Shown piece by piece: positions 10,539 through 20,303 of a stretch of 64,000 bases of DNA. This DNA is from Bacillota bacterium. GTDB taxonomy: Bacteria; Bacillota; Clostridia; Christensenellales; Aristaeellaceae. The translations under genes were made by a program, and so were the position numbers. The stretch lies in contig JASGUQ010000039.1 of the NCBI GenBank assembly GCA_030057655.1, positions 30,735-94,734 on the forward strand, written 5' to 3'. The first letter of the stretch is position 1. Every line of letters starts with the position of its first letter. The notes beneath the pieces were generated by a model. That model was not told the DNA's origin. It did no database searches and saw only the letters and a program-made list of their open reading frames with translations.

Positions 10539-13500
10539 TTATTTGACCCTGATCACCCGAATGGCGGACTCAGGTCCAAAATAAGCATAGGCGTAGAATT
10601 TTTTGTAGGGACGGATTTTAAAGTAGCAGGTAAGCCCGGATTTTAGCCCGCGGAAGGTGGCAGTGTTGGTAAACTGTGTCCTGACCGCCTTATAGGGGCC
10701 ATTTCTCTTGGTGGCGAACATCACCTGATAACCGGCTGCGCCAACAGGCTTGTTCCAGGACAGGGTGACCATTCTTCTGCTGGGGGAAGCGATCTTGGTG
10801 ATGGTCGGCCTGGCCATGGGGACGCCGGCAGCCCAGGTGCTCCAGGGGCTGGAGCCAAATTTCTGCCCGCCAATGAGGTCATAGGCCTCCACCTTAAAGA
10901 AGTAGCGGTTGCCTGCCTTGAGCCTGGTGATGTTGCGGGCAAGGGCGGTGGTACTTGTCAAAAGCGTATAGGAATCATTGGGCCTGGCGCTGATATAGAT
11001 GTTGTACCCGCTGGCGCCGGCAACACGGGTCCAGGTCAGCTTCAGGGTGGTGGCGGACAAGGTCTCCACCTTGGTGATCTTGGGTGCGCGGCGGAAGGGC
11101 GCGTCAAAAGGCGCTGTAATCTCCCATTCAAGGTCGTCAAACTCAAACCCTGACAGGTCCAGGAGATCGGAAGTAAAGGTGGCAGAAGCGGTGTACACGC
11201 CGATGTCAGTGGCTGTGTTGTTTTCGTAGGCGACCTCTACTCCCTCCGGCAGGCCGGTCACAATGACGGATTTTTCCGTACCGTCAAAGGCGAAGGAGGT
11301 TGTTTCCTGCCAGGCGACATGGCTCATATCCACTGCGGGAACCGTGACCCTAACTTGAGCGGATTTTCCTGATCCATCCTGGGAAGAAGCTGTGATAACG
11401 GCTTCACCCGGAGCAACCGCCCTGATGCGGCCGGGGGATACGATCTTGACCACGGATTCATCGCTGCTGGTCCACTCAAGAGTCGGAATTGAGGGGTTAA
11501 CAGGCTGAATGATGGGAGAGAGGTACTCGAATTCGCCCATCTTCAGGGTGATCTCCGGCTTGTCAAAATACATCTCCGTAATGAGGATGGGGTTTGGCGG
11601 CGGGCCGTCCGCAAGCGAAACAGTGAAGACGATCTGTTGGCTGAAATAAGTGTTGTTGTACACCATGTAAAGGTTCGCCACATAGTAACCAGGCTCGGTG
11701 AAGAAGAAAGCCTTCTCGTCTTCTGTGTCAGCCACCATTTCAACCGGGATGTCACTCCTAAAGAAAATGATGTAATTAAACAATTCTCCCAGGTTCGTGC
11801 CCGCCGGCGTCAATTCCGGCCTGGCAAGGGTAATCAAATGCCCGGCCAGCACATTGGTTTGCGGACTCAGGGGCGTCATGGCAGTGGGCAGGGTGCGGGT
11901 GTCGATCCTGACCGTAATGGTCATTTCGGTCTCATACCCGCCTGCTGAGGCGGTGAGGCGGAAGGTGCTCTCCCCGCTGTTTTCAAGCGCCGTGAAGCGG
12001 ACATTACAATAGGGCTCGCTGGAATCAAGCAACTGCGCGGCGACTGCGTCGCCAGTTAAATTGGTCAGGGTATAGGTTACCTCACCCAAGGCGTAAGGGT
12101 AGTCTGTCAGATACGCATAATAAGTTATCTGCGGCGCAGACTGCGGTTCGCTGTCCGGCTGGGGCGGGGGATAGTTGATCGTCAGCTCTTCCGCGTCCTG
12201 TTCAAAGCGCAGCAGGGGACCCTCAGGCAAGGAACCGTCCGCGTTCTTTACGATAAGCAGCACATCAATGCCAATCCGGAAGGGGCCGTCCTCTTCCTCA
12301 AGGTAAATGGTCACATTGTAGTTGCCAGGCTCAAAAATGCGCACGCGCTGGCCGGCGTCCACATCGGCATTGTCCCAGAAATATCCAGTACCGCCAATGT
12401 TCATGGATAGAGCCCCACCGTCAATGCCGGTATCGCCCGGGTCAAACTGGGGTCTGGGCAGGGTAAACCATTCCTCCAGATCAATGGTGAAAACGCTTTG
12501 CTCAAGCGAGAGAGAAGCCGGGGCGCCAGAGGTGATGGTCAACTCAACCGGAATAACAGTGGTGTCACCGTCAAAAGCGCAGACAATCTCGTAATGGAAA
12601 ACGCCCTCAACCAGGTCGCCTGCAACATCAAGCTCGTATTCCTCCTCAAGGCGATCCCTGCTAACCCAAAGCCAGCTTCTCAAATTGGGCGCGTCTGGAT
12701 CCAGTTTGCGCAGCGACCAAATTCCCATGCCAAGGTCAGGAATCTTTTTAACCAGCCGGGTTCTGCCAACTGTGGAGGAAGATCCGTTTAAATACAGCGT
12801 CTGGCTAAGGCTGGTTGGGACAAAGTCATAGGGGTTGCCAGGCACTTCGCCTGACTCGTCAGCGACAACGAAAGTGATGTTCTTATAGAAGTAAAGGTTG
12901 CTATAACGCATACTTACTTCCGCGCTGTGGTATCCGGGTTCGCTGAAGGTGAAAACCAGGGCTGAGCCGTCATCATTCATCACGCCAGGATATTCACCCA
13001 TGCCATCCTCTGTAAAAACTATGATGTCAAAGTCAAAATCAAACCTATCAAGCTCCTGATCAATCGGCAGAAGGTCCGGCCGATCAACCCAGATTTCCTC
13101 ATTGACCACGCCTTCAAACACGCTGGGCATGTCAATGCCGGTGGGCAGCTTGATGTCCGGAACATGGATCAGGATGGGCACGCTGGCGGTGTGTCCGCCA
13201 ACGGTGCAGACAAGCCTGGCTGTGGTGTCGCCAAAGCCGTTCACCTTAAAGCGAATGCTCACATGCTGGCCTGACCCCCAGGTTTCATCAATCTTGAAGT
13301 CGCTTGCGGAAGCACCAGCAACATTGTCAACCGTGTACACCGGCGTGCCATAAGCGCTTGGATTCAGCTTCAGGTTCGCGGACAAATAACCGCTCACAGT
13401 TTGACCTGTATAAAGGACTGTGGTCTCCAGCAATTCTTCTTCAAACTCGATCGGAGTGCCGGGAACCGTTCCGGAGGCGTCCTTCACCTCAACCACAAAA

Positions 13501-16500
13501 TTCTTCTCAAGGTAAATGCCGCTGTAATACATGCTGGCCCTGCCTTGCAGGTAACCAGCCTGGTAGAAGGTCACATCATAACTGCCATCTTCCAGCTGTC
13601 TCGTATCCGCGCCATCAACATAAAGGTAGGAACTGAAATCATCCGGGTTAAATCCTGTGTTTGCCGGGAGAAGGCCCGGGCGCGCGATGTTAATCGTTTC
13701 ATTGATGCTGCTCTGGAAGACTGAGGGCATGTCAAGGGATGTGGGAACTGCCGCATCTGAAACAGTGATTTTTACAGGGATATTCTGGCTGAGCTCGCCC
13801 ACCGTGTAGGTGAGGGTGGCCCTTGTGATGCCAGGCGCGACTGCTTTGCCAATCCTGAGTTCACACCATGTTGAGTCTGAATTGCTTATCCCCAAACTTT
13901 CAATGGCGCCGCCCGTCACATCGCTTAAAGACCAGGCGCCGACCCCATAGGCAGACACATCTGCCCACTGATTGATAGATCGATAGTATGAATAATTGTT
14001 CCCTGATTTGAGATATATCGTTTCTTCAATGCTCTCCTGTGAGAAATTAAAGGGAGTACCGGGAACATTGCCGGAAGCGTCTGCAACTTCAATCACAAAT
14101 CTCTTCTGTATGTAAAGGCCAGACAAATTCATCCCAACGGTGCCGTGCAGATAACCTGCCTGATTGAAACTCACTTCATAAGTGTCGTTATCCAGCCACG
14201 TTATGTCTGCGCCATCAATATAATACAAGACAAAACTGAAGTCAGCTGCATCAAAGCCCGTATCAGCCGGGAGCAGACCCGGACGCTGGATGATAAGCGT
14301 TTCATTGATGCTGCTCTGAAAGCGCGAGGGCATATCAAGGTCTGTGGGCACTGCCGCGTCCGAAACGGTGATCTTGACAGGAATGTCCTGACTGATCTCG
14401 CCCGCTGTATAGGTAATGGTGGCGGTGGTGACGCCGACCGCAACTGCATTGCCGATTTCAACATGACACCATTCCGGGTTTGTACCATCTATCCTCAAGC
14501 TCTCAATGGCATCGCCCGTCACATTGCTTAAAGACCAGGTGCCGATGCCATAGGCAGACACATCTGCCCTCTGGAAGATCATTGTGTATGAGAAATTGTT
14601 CCACGAGTTGATGTATCGGGTTTCTTCAATGCTCTCCTGTGAGAAATCAAAGGGAGAACCCGGAACACTGCCGGAAGCGTCTGCCACTTCAACCACAAAA
14701 GGCTTCTCAAGGTAAAGACCAGGCAAACTCATCCAGGCGGTTCCCTGCAGATAACCTGCCTGAGTGAAACTCAATTTATAAGTGTCATTATCCAGCCATT
14801 CAACGTTCGCGCCATCAATATAACTCAAACTAAAATTGAAATCAGCCGGATTAAAACCCGTGTTCGCCGGGAGAAGGCCCGGGCGCGTGATGTTGAGCGT
14901 TTCGTTGATGCTGCTTTGGAAGACTGAGGGCATGTCAAGGGATGTGGGTACTGCCTCGTTTGAAATGGTGATTTTGACAGGAATGTTCTGGCTGAGTTCA
15001 CCCGCTGTGTAGGTAAGGGTGGCGGTGGTGACCCCCGGCGCGATCATTTCGCCGATTTCAAGGATGCACTTTTCATGGGTTGACGCACCCAAGGTGAGGC
15101 TCTGAAATTCGCTGCCATTTACATTGCTCAAAGACCAGGTGCCAATGCCATGGGCAGACACATCTGCCCACTGATAAACCTCGATAGTATATGGATTATT
15201 GATATCTGAGTTGATATACCGTGTTTCTTCAACACTATCATGGGAAAAATTGAAGGGAGAACCCGGTACATTGCCGGAGGCGTCTGAAATAACAAAAGAA
15301 ACGTTTTTTGTGAGGCAGATGTTCTCATACGACATCTCGACCAGGGCGGTATAGTAGCCAGGCTGGCTGAAATAGAACAGCCAGGCTTCATTGGCATGAT
15401 CATAATCACTGGGTTCCTCGGACATGCCATCAGGCCCGTAGACAGATATGTCAAATGCAAAGTCCTTTTTATCCAACTGCTGATCAGAGGGCAGCAGGTC
15501 GGGCTTGTTCACCGTAATCAGTTCATTGACCTTGCCGGAAAACACGCTGGGCATGGAAAGGGCGGTGGGTACGATCATCTGCGGGACATGGATCGTGATG
15601 GGGAGGGTGCCCGTGTGTTCGCCGACAGTGCAAACAAGCGTTGCCATGGTGTCGCCATAGCCAAGCACATCAAAGGAGATTTCCACACTGTGTCCGGAAG
15701 CCCAGGTGTTAAAGCTGAAGTTGCCAACGGAGTCGCCTTCCAGGATTTGAACGCTGTACTCCGGCGTTCCATAGGCACTGACATCCGACTTCAGGTACGC
15801 ATTCAACCAGGAACGCACGGTTTCGCCTGAGTAAAAGATGGTCTTCTCCAGCATCTCATCCATAAACTCAAGCAAAGTACCGGGAACAGTGCCGGAAGCG
15901 TCGCTTACTTCAACAATAAAATTCTTTGAAACATAAACATTGGAATAGGACATGGAAGCAAAGCCCTGCAAATAACCTGCTTCAGTGAAGGTTAAATCAT
16001 AGCCGCCATTTCCCGACGGCTGCGTGTTCGCGCCATGAACACTCAAATAAAAACTAAAATTGGCCGCGTCAAGACCCGTGTCAGCCGGAAGCAGGCCGGG
16101 CCGGGGAATGTTGAGCGTTCCGTCAAAACTGCTCTGGAAGACAGAGGGCATGTCAAGGGATGTGGGCACTGTCGCGTTGGAAATGGTGATCGTAACAGGG
16201 ATGTCCTGGCTGTACTCCCCTACCGAATAGGTGAGCGTGGCAGTAGTGACCCCGGGCGCGACCATTTCGCCAACCCGCAGATTGCAAAAGTCTGGGGACT
16301 GGCCGTCAATTTCCAGGCTTTCAACCGCTCCGCCTGATACATTGCTCAATGTCCATGTCCCGATGCCATGGGCAGACACATCTGCATACTGATAGATGCC
16401 GGTATAGAATGAAGCATTGTAGGAGTTGAAGTATCGCGTTTCTTCAATGCTGTCACGGGAAAAACTAAAAACAATGCCGCGCATGGCGCCGGCCATCAGC

Positions 16501-17429
16501 GCCATTCCCTCATCCGAAGCTGCTTCTTCCACATCGGAACTGTCAATGATATTCAGATAGAAGGGGCGGGCCTCTTCCCCTTCAAACAGGAAGGACAGGG
16601 TGGCTTCGCCCACCGCTTGAGCATTCAGCCAGGCGGCAAGCAAGGTAATGGTGCTGCCGGAAACACGGTAGTCCGTATCCGCATTGAGCCCTTCAATTCC
16701 CAGGAAAGCAGGCGCGCCTTCCAGGAGAGCAATGTCTATGTCTTTTTCCGGGGAAGCCAGGTCATACTCCGCCCTTTGCGGATCAAAGTAAACAGCAATG
16801 GTTTCCTCGCTCCGGTCTTCCTCCGGCGTTTCCCCAATTTCAGGTTCTTCGCCTTCAGGTTCTTCGCCTTCGGGTTCTTCGCCTTCGAGTTCTCCGGCTT
16901 CAGGCTCACCAGCCTCAGGCTCGCCGGCTTCAGGCTCACCAGCCTCAGGTTCGCCAGCTTCGGGTTCGCCGGCCTCAGGCTCGCCAGCTTCAGGCTCACC
17001 GGCTTCAGGCTCACCAGCCTCAGGCTCACCGGCTTCGGGTTCACCGGCTTCGGGTTCCCCAGTTTCAGGTTCACCAGCCTCAGGTTCGCCAGCTTCAGGT
17101 TCGCCAGCTTCAGGTTCACCAGCCTCAGGCTCACCGGCAGCAGGTTGTTCGGCTGGAGGTTGTTCCGCCGCTGGCTCCTCAGCCGCAGGTTCCTGAACAG
17201 CAGGCGGTTGATCAGGGGACTCTGACACAACAGGCTGCTGAGCAGGAGGATCTGACACAACAGGCTGCTGAGCAGGCGGTTCAACGGCAGGCACAGATGC
17301 AGCCTCCTCATTGGGCAGAGCCTGTTGTTCCGTCACAGAAGGATCCGCGGTTTCCGCCAGCATATCAAAGGGCATAACCCCCGCCAGCATCACAACGCAG
17401 AGCAGATAAGCTATAAATCGTTTCAGCAT
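10539..17429 (-). CDS. Giant repetitive secreted surface protein
   Basis: A 2296-residue secreted protein. A signal peptide (~1-26) is followed by a proline/glutamate-rich stalk with AGEPE pentapeptides (~96-195). After an N-terminal globular part (~215-320) come eight beta-rich repeats of about 200 residues (~330-1950), each with a LDMPSVF-like segment and most ending in a DASGxVPG-like linker. Then come a Big_2 Ig-like domain (~1950-2035, WTSSDESVVKI), an MBG-like segment and two fibronectin type III domains. There is no LPxTG, SLH or other anchor at the C-terminus, so it may be released or held by partners. The ATG at 17429 follows TGGAGGG. Its function is unknown; an adhesin-like role is inferred from architecture only. 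Confidence 0.9.
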   Translation of the reverse strand: MLKRFIAYLLCVVMLAGVMPFDMLAETADPSVTEQQALPNEEAASVPAVEPPAQQPVVSDPPAQQPVVSESPDQPPAVQEPAAEEPAAEQPPAEQPAAGEPEAGEPEAGEPEAGEPEAGEPETGEPEAGEPEAGEPEAGEPEAGEPEAGEPEAGEPEAGEPEAGEPEAGEPEAGEPEAGELEGEEPEGEEPEGEEPEIGETPEEDRSEETIAVYFDPQRAEYDLASPEKDIDIALLEGAPAFLGIEGLNADTDYRVSGSTITLLAAWLNAQAVGEATLSFLFEGEEARPFYLNIIDSSDVEEAASDEGMALMAGAMRGIVFSFSRDSIEETRYFNSYNASFYTGIYQYADVSAHGIGTWTLSNVSGGAVESLEIDGQSPDFCNLRVGEMVAPGVTTATLTYSVGEYSQDIPVTITISNATVPTSLDMPSVFQSSFDGTLNIPRPGLLPADTGLDAANFSFYLSVHGANTQPSGNGGYDLTFTEAGYLQGFASMSYSNVYVSKNFIVEVSDASGTVPGTLLEFMDEMLEKTIFYSGETVRSWLNAYLKSDVSAYGTPEYSVQILEGDSVGNFSFNTWASGHSVEISFDVLGYGDTMATLVCTVGEHTGTLPITIHVPQMIVPTALSMPSVFSGKVNELITVNKPDLLPSDQQLDKKDFAFDISVYGPDGMSEEPSDYDHANEAWLFYFSQPGYYTALVEMSYENICLTKNVSFVISDASGNVPGSPFNFSHDSVEETRYINSDINNPYTIEVYQWADVSAHGIGTWSLSNVNGSEFQSLTLGASTHEKCILEIGEMIAPGVTTATLTYTAGELSQNIPVKITISNEAVPTSLDMPSVFQSSINETLNITRPGLLPANTGFNPADFNFSLSYIDGANVEWLDNDTYKLSFTQAGYLQGTAWMSLPGLYLEKPFVVEVADASGSVPGSPFDFSQESIEETRYINSWNNFSYTMIFQRADVSAYGIGTWSLSNVTGDAIESLRIDGTNPEWCHVEIGNAVAVGVTTATITYTAGEISQDIPVKITVSDAAVPTDLDMPSRFQSSINETLIIQRPGLLPADTGFDAADFSFVLYYIDGADITWLDNDTYEVSFNQAGYLHGTVGMNLSGLYIQKRFVIEVADASGNVPGTPFNFSQESIEETIYLKSGNNYSYYRSINQWADVSAYGVGAWSLSDVTGGAIESLGISNSDSTWCELRIGKAVAPGITRATLTYTVGELSQNIPVKITVSDAAVPTSLDMPSVFQSSINETINIARPGLLPANTGFNPDDFSSYLYVDGADTRQLEDGSYDVTFYQAGYLQGRASMYYSGIYLEKNFVVEVKDASGTVPGTPIEFEEELLETTVLYTGQTVSGYLSANLKLNPSAYGTPVYTVDNVAGASASDFKIDETWGSGQHVSIRFKVNGFGDTTARLVCTVGGHTASVPILIHVPDIKLPTGIDMPSVFEGVVNEEIWVDRPDLLPIDQELDRFDFDFDIIVFTEDGMGEYPGVMNDDGSALVFTFSEPGYHSAEVSMRYSNLYFYKNITFVVADESGEVPGNPYDFVPTSLSQTLYLNGSSSTVGRTRLVKKIPDLGMGIWSLRKLDPDAPNLRSWLWVSRDRLEEEYELDVAGDLVEGVFHYEIVCAFDGDTTVIPVELTITSGAPASLSLEQSVFTIDLEEWFTLPRPQFDPGDTGIDGGALSMNIGGTGYFWDNADVDAGQRVRIFEPGNYNVTIYLEEEDGPFRIGIDVLLIVKNADGSLPEGPLLRFEQDAEELTINYPPPQPDSEPQSAPQITYYAYLTDYPYALGEVTYTLTNLTGDAVAAQLLDSSEPYCNVRFTALENSGESTFRLTASAGGYETEMTITVRIDTRTLPTAMTPLSPQTNVLAGHLITLARPELTPAGTNLGELFNYIIFFRSDIPVEMVADTEDEKAFFFTEPGYYVANLYMVYNNTYFSQQIVFTVSLADGPPPNPILITEMYFDKPEITLKMGEFEYLSPIIQPVNPSIPTLEWTSSDESVVKIVSPGRIRAVAPGEAVITASSQDGSGKSAQVRVTVPAVDMSHVAWQETTSFAFDGTEKSVIVTGLPEGVEVAYENNTATDIGVYTASATFTSDLLDLSGFEFDDLEWEITAPFDAPFRRAPKITKVETLSATTLKLTWTRVAGASGYNIYISARPNDSYTLLTSTTALARNITRLKAGNRYFFKVEAYDLIGGQKFGSSPWSTWAAGVPMARPTITKIASPSRRMVTLSWNKPVGAAGYQVMFATKRNGPYKAVRTQFTNTATFRGLKSGLTCYFKIRPYKKFYAYAYFGPESAIRVIRVK
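11580..16450 (-). repeat. Eight tandem ~600-bp repeats in the surface-protein gene
   Basis: Units begin near 16440, 15860, 15235, 14635, 14030, 13430, 12800 and 12195, so the period is about 600 bp. Units 1, 3, 4 and 5 share an EET(R/I)Y start; units 2 and 6 share a different start (GxTV...YGTP) and LLPxDQxLD; units 7 and 8 have drifted. Stretches of near-identical DNA recur in units 3-6, such as the one coding LDMPSVFQSSINET. Confidence 0.85.
16829..17144 (-). repeat. 15-bp tandem repeat coding AGEPE
   Basis: About twenty units of a pentapeptide-coding 15-mer, AGEPE with TGEPE and GEEPE variants, at residues ~96-200. Synonymous changes vary between units, so the array is not a recent exact expansion. 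It forms an acidic proline-rich stalk. Confidence 0.9.
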
Positions 17430-17550
17430 GACACCCTCCAGGTATTTTAATTAACACGCATTCGCATGGATTTACCGGTTATTTCGGCGGATCAAACTAC
17501 AAGAATAATAGGATACACTAAATACAGGTGCAATACCCAATACAATTGCT

Positions 17551-17578
17551 ATTATAACATTAAATATTCAAAATTCAA
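17551..17578 (-). promoter_or_regulatory. Likely promoter of the large surface-protein gene
   Basis: Minus-strand TTGAAT (17578-17573), a 16-nt AT-rich spacer and TATAAT (17556-17551). The predicted start gives a leader of about 115 nt. The 317-bp gap 17430-17746 holds this and the divergent promoter, and I see nothing else in it. Confidence 0.6.
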
Positions 17579-17690
17579 TCGCGGGCTCATGTTATTTATG
17601 AATTTCCGCACATTTCCACAAAGATATTTAATTTTTAAAACTTTTTCCCTCCGTTCTGTGATTTCAGGATTTCAGATCATGCCCGTTTCA

Positions 17691-17719
17691 TTGTATCAGC
17701 TTTGCCGCTATGGTAAACT
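17691..17719 (+). promoter_or_regulatory. Likely promoter of the nitroreductase-rarA operon
   Basis: TTGTAT (17691-17696), a 17-nt spacer and TAAACT (17714-17719). The predicted start is about 20 nt before the GTG codon. Confidence 0.5.
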
Positions 17720-17746
17720 GAAAGCAGAAAATGAGGAGGTTTGCCC

Positions 17747-18511
17747 GTGGCCGAGTTTTTTGAAGGCTTTTTTTCAACCCCGCAATTGACGCGCTGGATG
17801 GACGCCATGCCGCGCCGCTTCAGCTGCCGCGAGTTTGCTTCCCCTGCCGATCTTGCCCAGTTTTCCGCCCTGTCCTATACTGCCGCGCGCCTGAGCAAAA
17901 AGGGCATCCGCATGGAGCTGTTCCAGCAGGGGGCCAATGACCTGGTGGTGCCCCTGCCCCTTTTCCCCCGTTTTTCAGGGCTAATGCAGTACATGGTCAT
18001 CTACGCCGACAAAGACCTTCAGCAGGCCGAGCTCAAGGCCGGTATCTGCGGGGAAGCCTTCCAGCTGGAGCTGGTCACCCAGGGGCTGCAGGGCTGCTGG
18101 ATGACCGGGAACTACCGCAAATTGACCGCGGTTGAGCAAATGAAGGATAATGAAAAGGTGATGGCGGTGATGCCCTTTGGCGTTCCGAAGGACAAGGACG
18201 GCGCCAGCCGGAGTAAGCGCAAGATTTTGACCGCGTTTTCTAACGACGACCCCACCCTCTGGCCCTACTGGGCCTACCGCGCGGCTGAGGCGATCCGCTC
18301 CGCACCCAGCGCGCTCAACCGCCAGCCCTGGAAGATGAGCTTTTCAGGCAGCACGCTAAGTTTTGCCGGGAACAAGCATGACAGCATCGACACCGGCATC
18401 GCCATCACCCACCTGTTATGCGCCATGGCGGATCAGGAGTACAGCCTGCGCCTGGCGAGCGACAACAAGACCTATTTGATCAGCGTGAAGGACAACCATG
18501 AGCCTGTTTGA
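17747..18511 (+). CDS. Nitroreductase-fold protein
   Basis: A 254-residue protein of the putative nitroreductase group (TM1586-type), FMN-binding by family. RRFSCREF near residue 26 matches the N-terminal R-x-(S/T)-x-R-x-(F/Y) flavin-binding pattern, and SAPSALNRQPW (~186-196) is the second flavin contact found in this group (APSxxNxQPW). The middle region GEAFQLELVTQGLQGCWM corresponds to the dimer helix. The GTG start at 17747 is used because AGGAGGT ends 6 nt before it; a TTG two codons earlier is too close. It overlaps rarA by 14 nt. The physiological substrate is unknown. Confidence 0.82.
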   Translation: MAEFFEGFFSTPQLTRWMDAMPRRFSCREFASPADLAQFSALSYTAARLSKKGIRMELFQQGANDLVVPLPLFPRFSGLMQYMVIYADKDLQQAELKAGICGEAFQLELVTQGLQGCWMTGNYRKLTAVEQMKDNEKVMAVMPFGVPKDKDGASRSKRKILTAFSNDDPTLWPYWAYRAAEAIRSAPSALNRQPWKMSFSGSTLSFAGNKHDSIDTGIAITHLLCAMADQEYSLRLASDNKTYLISVKDNHEPV

Positions 18512-19790
18512 CCTGATGGAACATAAGGAGACCCGCCCCCTGGCCGACCGGATGCGCCCCCGCAGCCTGGATGAGTTTTTAGGCCAGGAGCACCTGGTGG
18601 GCAAAGGGCGCCTGCTGCGCCGGGCGATCGAGGCGGATCAGCTGACCAGCAGCATTTTTTACGGCCCGCCCGGCTGCGGGAAGACCACCCTGGCCTTTGT
18701 GATCTCAAACACCACCAAGGGCTATTTTGAGCGCTTAAACGCGGTGACCAGCGGGGTCAGCGAGGTGCGCGAGGTGATCAAGTCCGCGCGCGAGCGCAAG
18801 AAGATGTACGGCCAGCACACCTACCTGCTGCTGGATGAGTGCCACCGCTGGAGCAAGGCTCAGTCCGACTCCATCCTGCCCGCGATTGAGGAAGGGACCA
18901 TCCGCTTTATCGGCTCCACCACGGAAAACCCCATGATCGCGATGACCCCGGCCATCGTGAGCCGCTGCCGGGTGTTCCAGTTTTACAGGCTGAAGGATGA
19001 GGATGTTCTGCGCGCGCTTCGTGAAGCCATAACCGACTGCGAGCGCGGCCTTGGCAAGATGAACGTGACTGCAGACGAGGAGGCCCTGACCCATTGGGTG
19101 CAGGTGGCAGGCGGCGACGTCCGGACCGCGCTGAACGCCCTGGAGCTGGCCGCCCTCACCACGCCAACCGGGAAGGACGGCATCCACATCACCCGGCAGA
19201 TCGCGGAAGACAGCATTCAGAAGCCCATGATCCGGGTGGATGAGACGTTGTATTATGATATGCTGTCCGCCTTTTGCAAGAGCCTGCGCGGGTCTGACCC
19301 GGACGCGGCAATGCTGTGGGCTTCGCGCCTGCTTTACGCGGGCTGTGACCCGCGGCTGATCTTAAGAAGGCTGATTGCGCACGCGAGCGAGGATGTCGGC
19401 CTGGCCGATCCGCAGGCCCTGGTGCAGGCCGTGTCCGCGATGCAGGCGCTTGAGTTTGTGGGGCTGCCGGAAGCGCGGCTTGCCATCAGCCAGGCCATCA
19501 TCTACATCTGCATGGCGCCCAAATCCAATTCTGTTGTGGAAGCCATGACCGCTTCCATGCAGGACGCGGAGCGCGGGCAGTTGGGCGAAGTGCCTGTCAG
19601 CCTGCGCGATACGCACTACCAGGGCGCCTCCCGCCTGGGCAATGGCGAGGGCTATCTGTACCCCCACGATTTCCCCGGGCACTGGGTCAGACAGAACTAC
19701 ATGCCGGACGGCTTTGAGAACACCCGCTACTACACCCCGGGTGAACTGGGGTTTGAAAAAGACCTGCGCGTTAAGAAGGATGAAAAATGA
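18498..19790 (+). CDS. rarA: Replication-associated recombination protein A (MgsA)
   Basis: A 430-residue AAA+ ATPase of the clamp-loader-like RarA/MgsA/WRNIP1 family, acting at stalled replication forks. PLADRMRPRSLDEFLGQEHL precedes Walker A GPPGCGKT (56-63). Walker B reads LLLDECHR, with cysteine where the family often has isoleucine or valine, and sensor 1 is GSTTENP. The C-terminal part (ALEFVGLPEARLAISQAIIY) is the tetramerisation domain. Overlaps of 14 nt upstream and 4 nt downstream show translational coupling. Confidence 0.96.
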   Translation: MSLFDLMEHKETRPLADRMRPRSLDEFLGQEHLVGKGRLLRRAIEADQLTSSIFYGPPGCGKTTLAFVISNTTKGYFERLNAVTSGVSEVREVIKSARERKKMYGQHTYLLLDECHRWSKAQSDSILPAIEEGTIRFIGSTTENPMIAMTPAIVSRCRVFQFYRLKDEDVLRALREAITDCERGLGKMNVTADEEALTHWVQVAGGDVRTALNALELAALTTPTGKDGIHITRQIAEDSIQKPMIRVDETLYYDMLSAFCKSLRGSDPDAAMLWASRLLYAGCDPRLILRRLIAHASEDVGLADPQALVQAVSAMQALEFVGLPEARLAISQAIIYICMAPKSNSVVEAMTASMQDAERGQLGEVPVSLRDTHYQGASRLGNGEGYLYPHDFPGHWVRQNYMPDGFENTRYYTPGELGFEKDLRVKKDEK

Positions 19791-20302
19791 ACAAGCGTGA
19801 AGAGATCGTCAAGGCCATCCAGGACATGGGCATCCCCTTTGCCCTGTATGAGCATGAGCCCAAGTACACCATTGAGGACTGCCTGAAGACCCCGGAGTTA
19901 AATCAGGATCTGGCGACCATGCCCAAGAACGTCTTCCTGACCAACCGGCAGCAAACCAATTTTTACCTGCTGCTCCTGTCCCCTGAAAAGCCCTATCAGA
20001 CGCGCGTGGTCAGCAAGCTTCTGGGCGTTTCCCGCCTCAGCTTCGCACAGAGCGAGCACCTGAGCGCCTATTTGCAGACGGACAAGGGCGCTGTGAGCCC
20101 GCTGAACCTGCTGTTTGACGAAAAGAAGCAGGTTCAGCTGGTGATCGACAAGGACCTGCTGGGTTTTGAGCGGCTCTGGTTTCATCCGGGCAGCAATGAG
20201 GCCTCCCTTGAAATGAATACCAGCGACTTTCTTAAGCGCTTCCTGCCCGCGCTTGGCGTTATGCCTGTTATCCTCACAATTGCAGTAGACGAGGGAGACT
20301 AA
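19787..20302 (+). CDS. Prolyl-tRNA deacylase-like editing protein (ProX/PrdX type)
   Basis: A 171-residue YbaK-fold protein of the ProX/PrdX type, which clears Ala-tRNA(Pro) in trans. Matching features are an N-terminal helix ending in FALYEHEP, MPKNVFLTNRQ (the conserved lysine and following strand), LLLLSPEKPYQTRVVSKLLG, and the GAVSPLNLL loop with FHPGSNEASLEM near the end. The ATG overlaps the rarA stop by 4 nt. It differs clearly from the YbaK-like gene at 597-1076, so the two probably have different tRNA substrates. Confidence 0.88.
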   Translation: MNKREEIVKAIQDMGIPFALYEHEPKYTIEDCLKTPELNQDLATMPKNVFLTNRQQTNFYLLLLSPEKPYQTRVVSKLLGVSRLSFAQSEHLSAYLQTDKGAVSPLNLLFDEKKQVQLVIDKDLLGFERLWFHPGSNEASLEMNTSDFLKRFLPALGVMPVILTIAVDEGD

Positions 20303-20303
20303 G

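Noticed and set aside
11580..17144. CRISPR array
   Set aside because: Repeats are coding, contiguous and not separated by unique spacers; no cas gene nearby.
16798..17196. Plus-strand SGSPAS-repeat reading frame
   Set aside because: It is the antisense of the AGEPE-coding 15-mers; repeats keep all frames open. No ribosome site.
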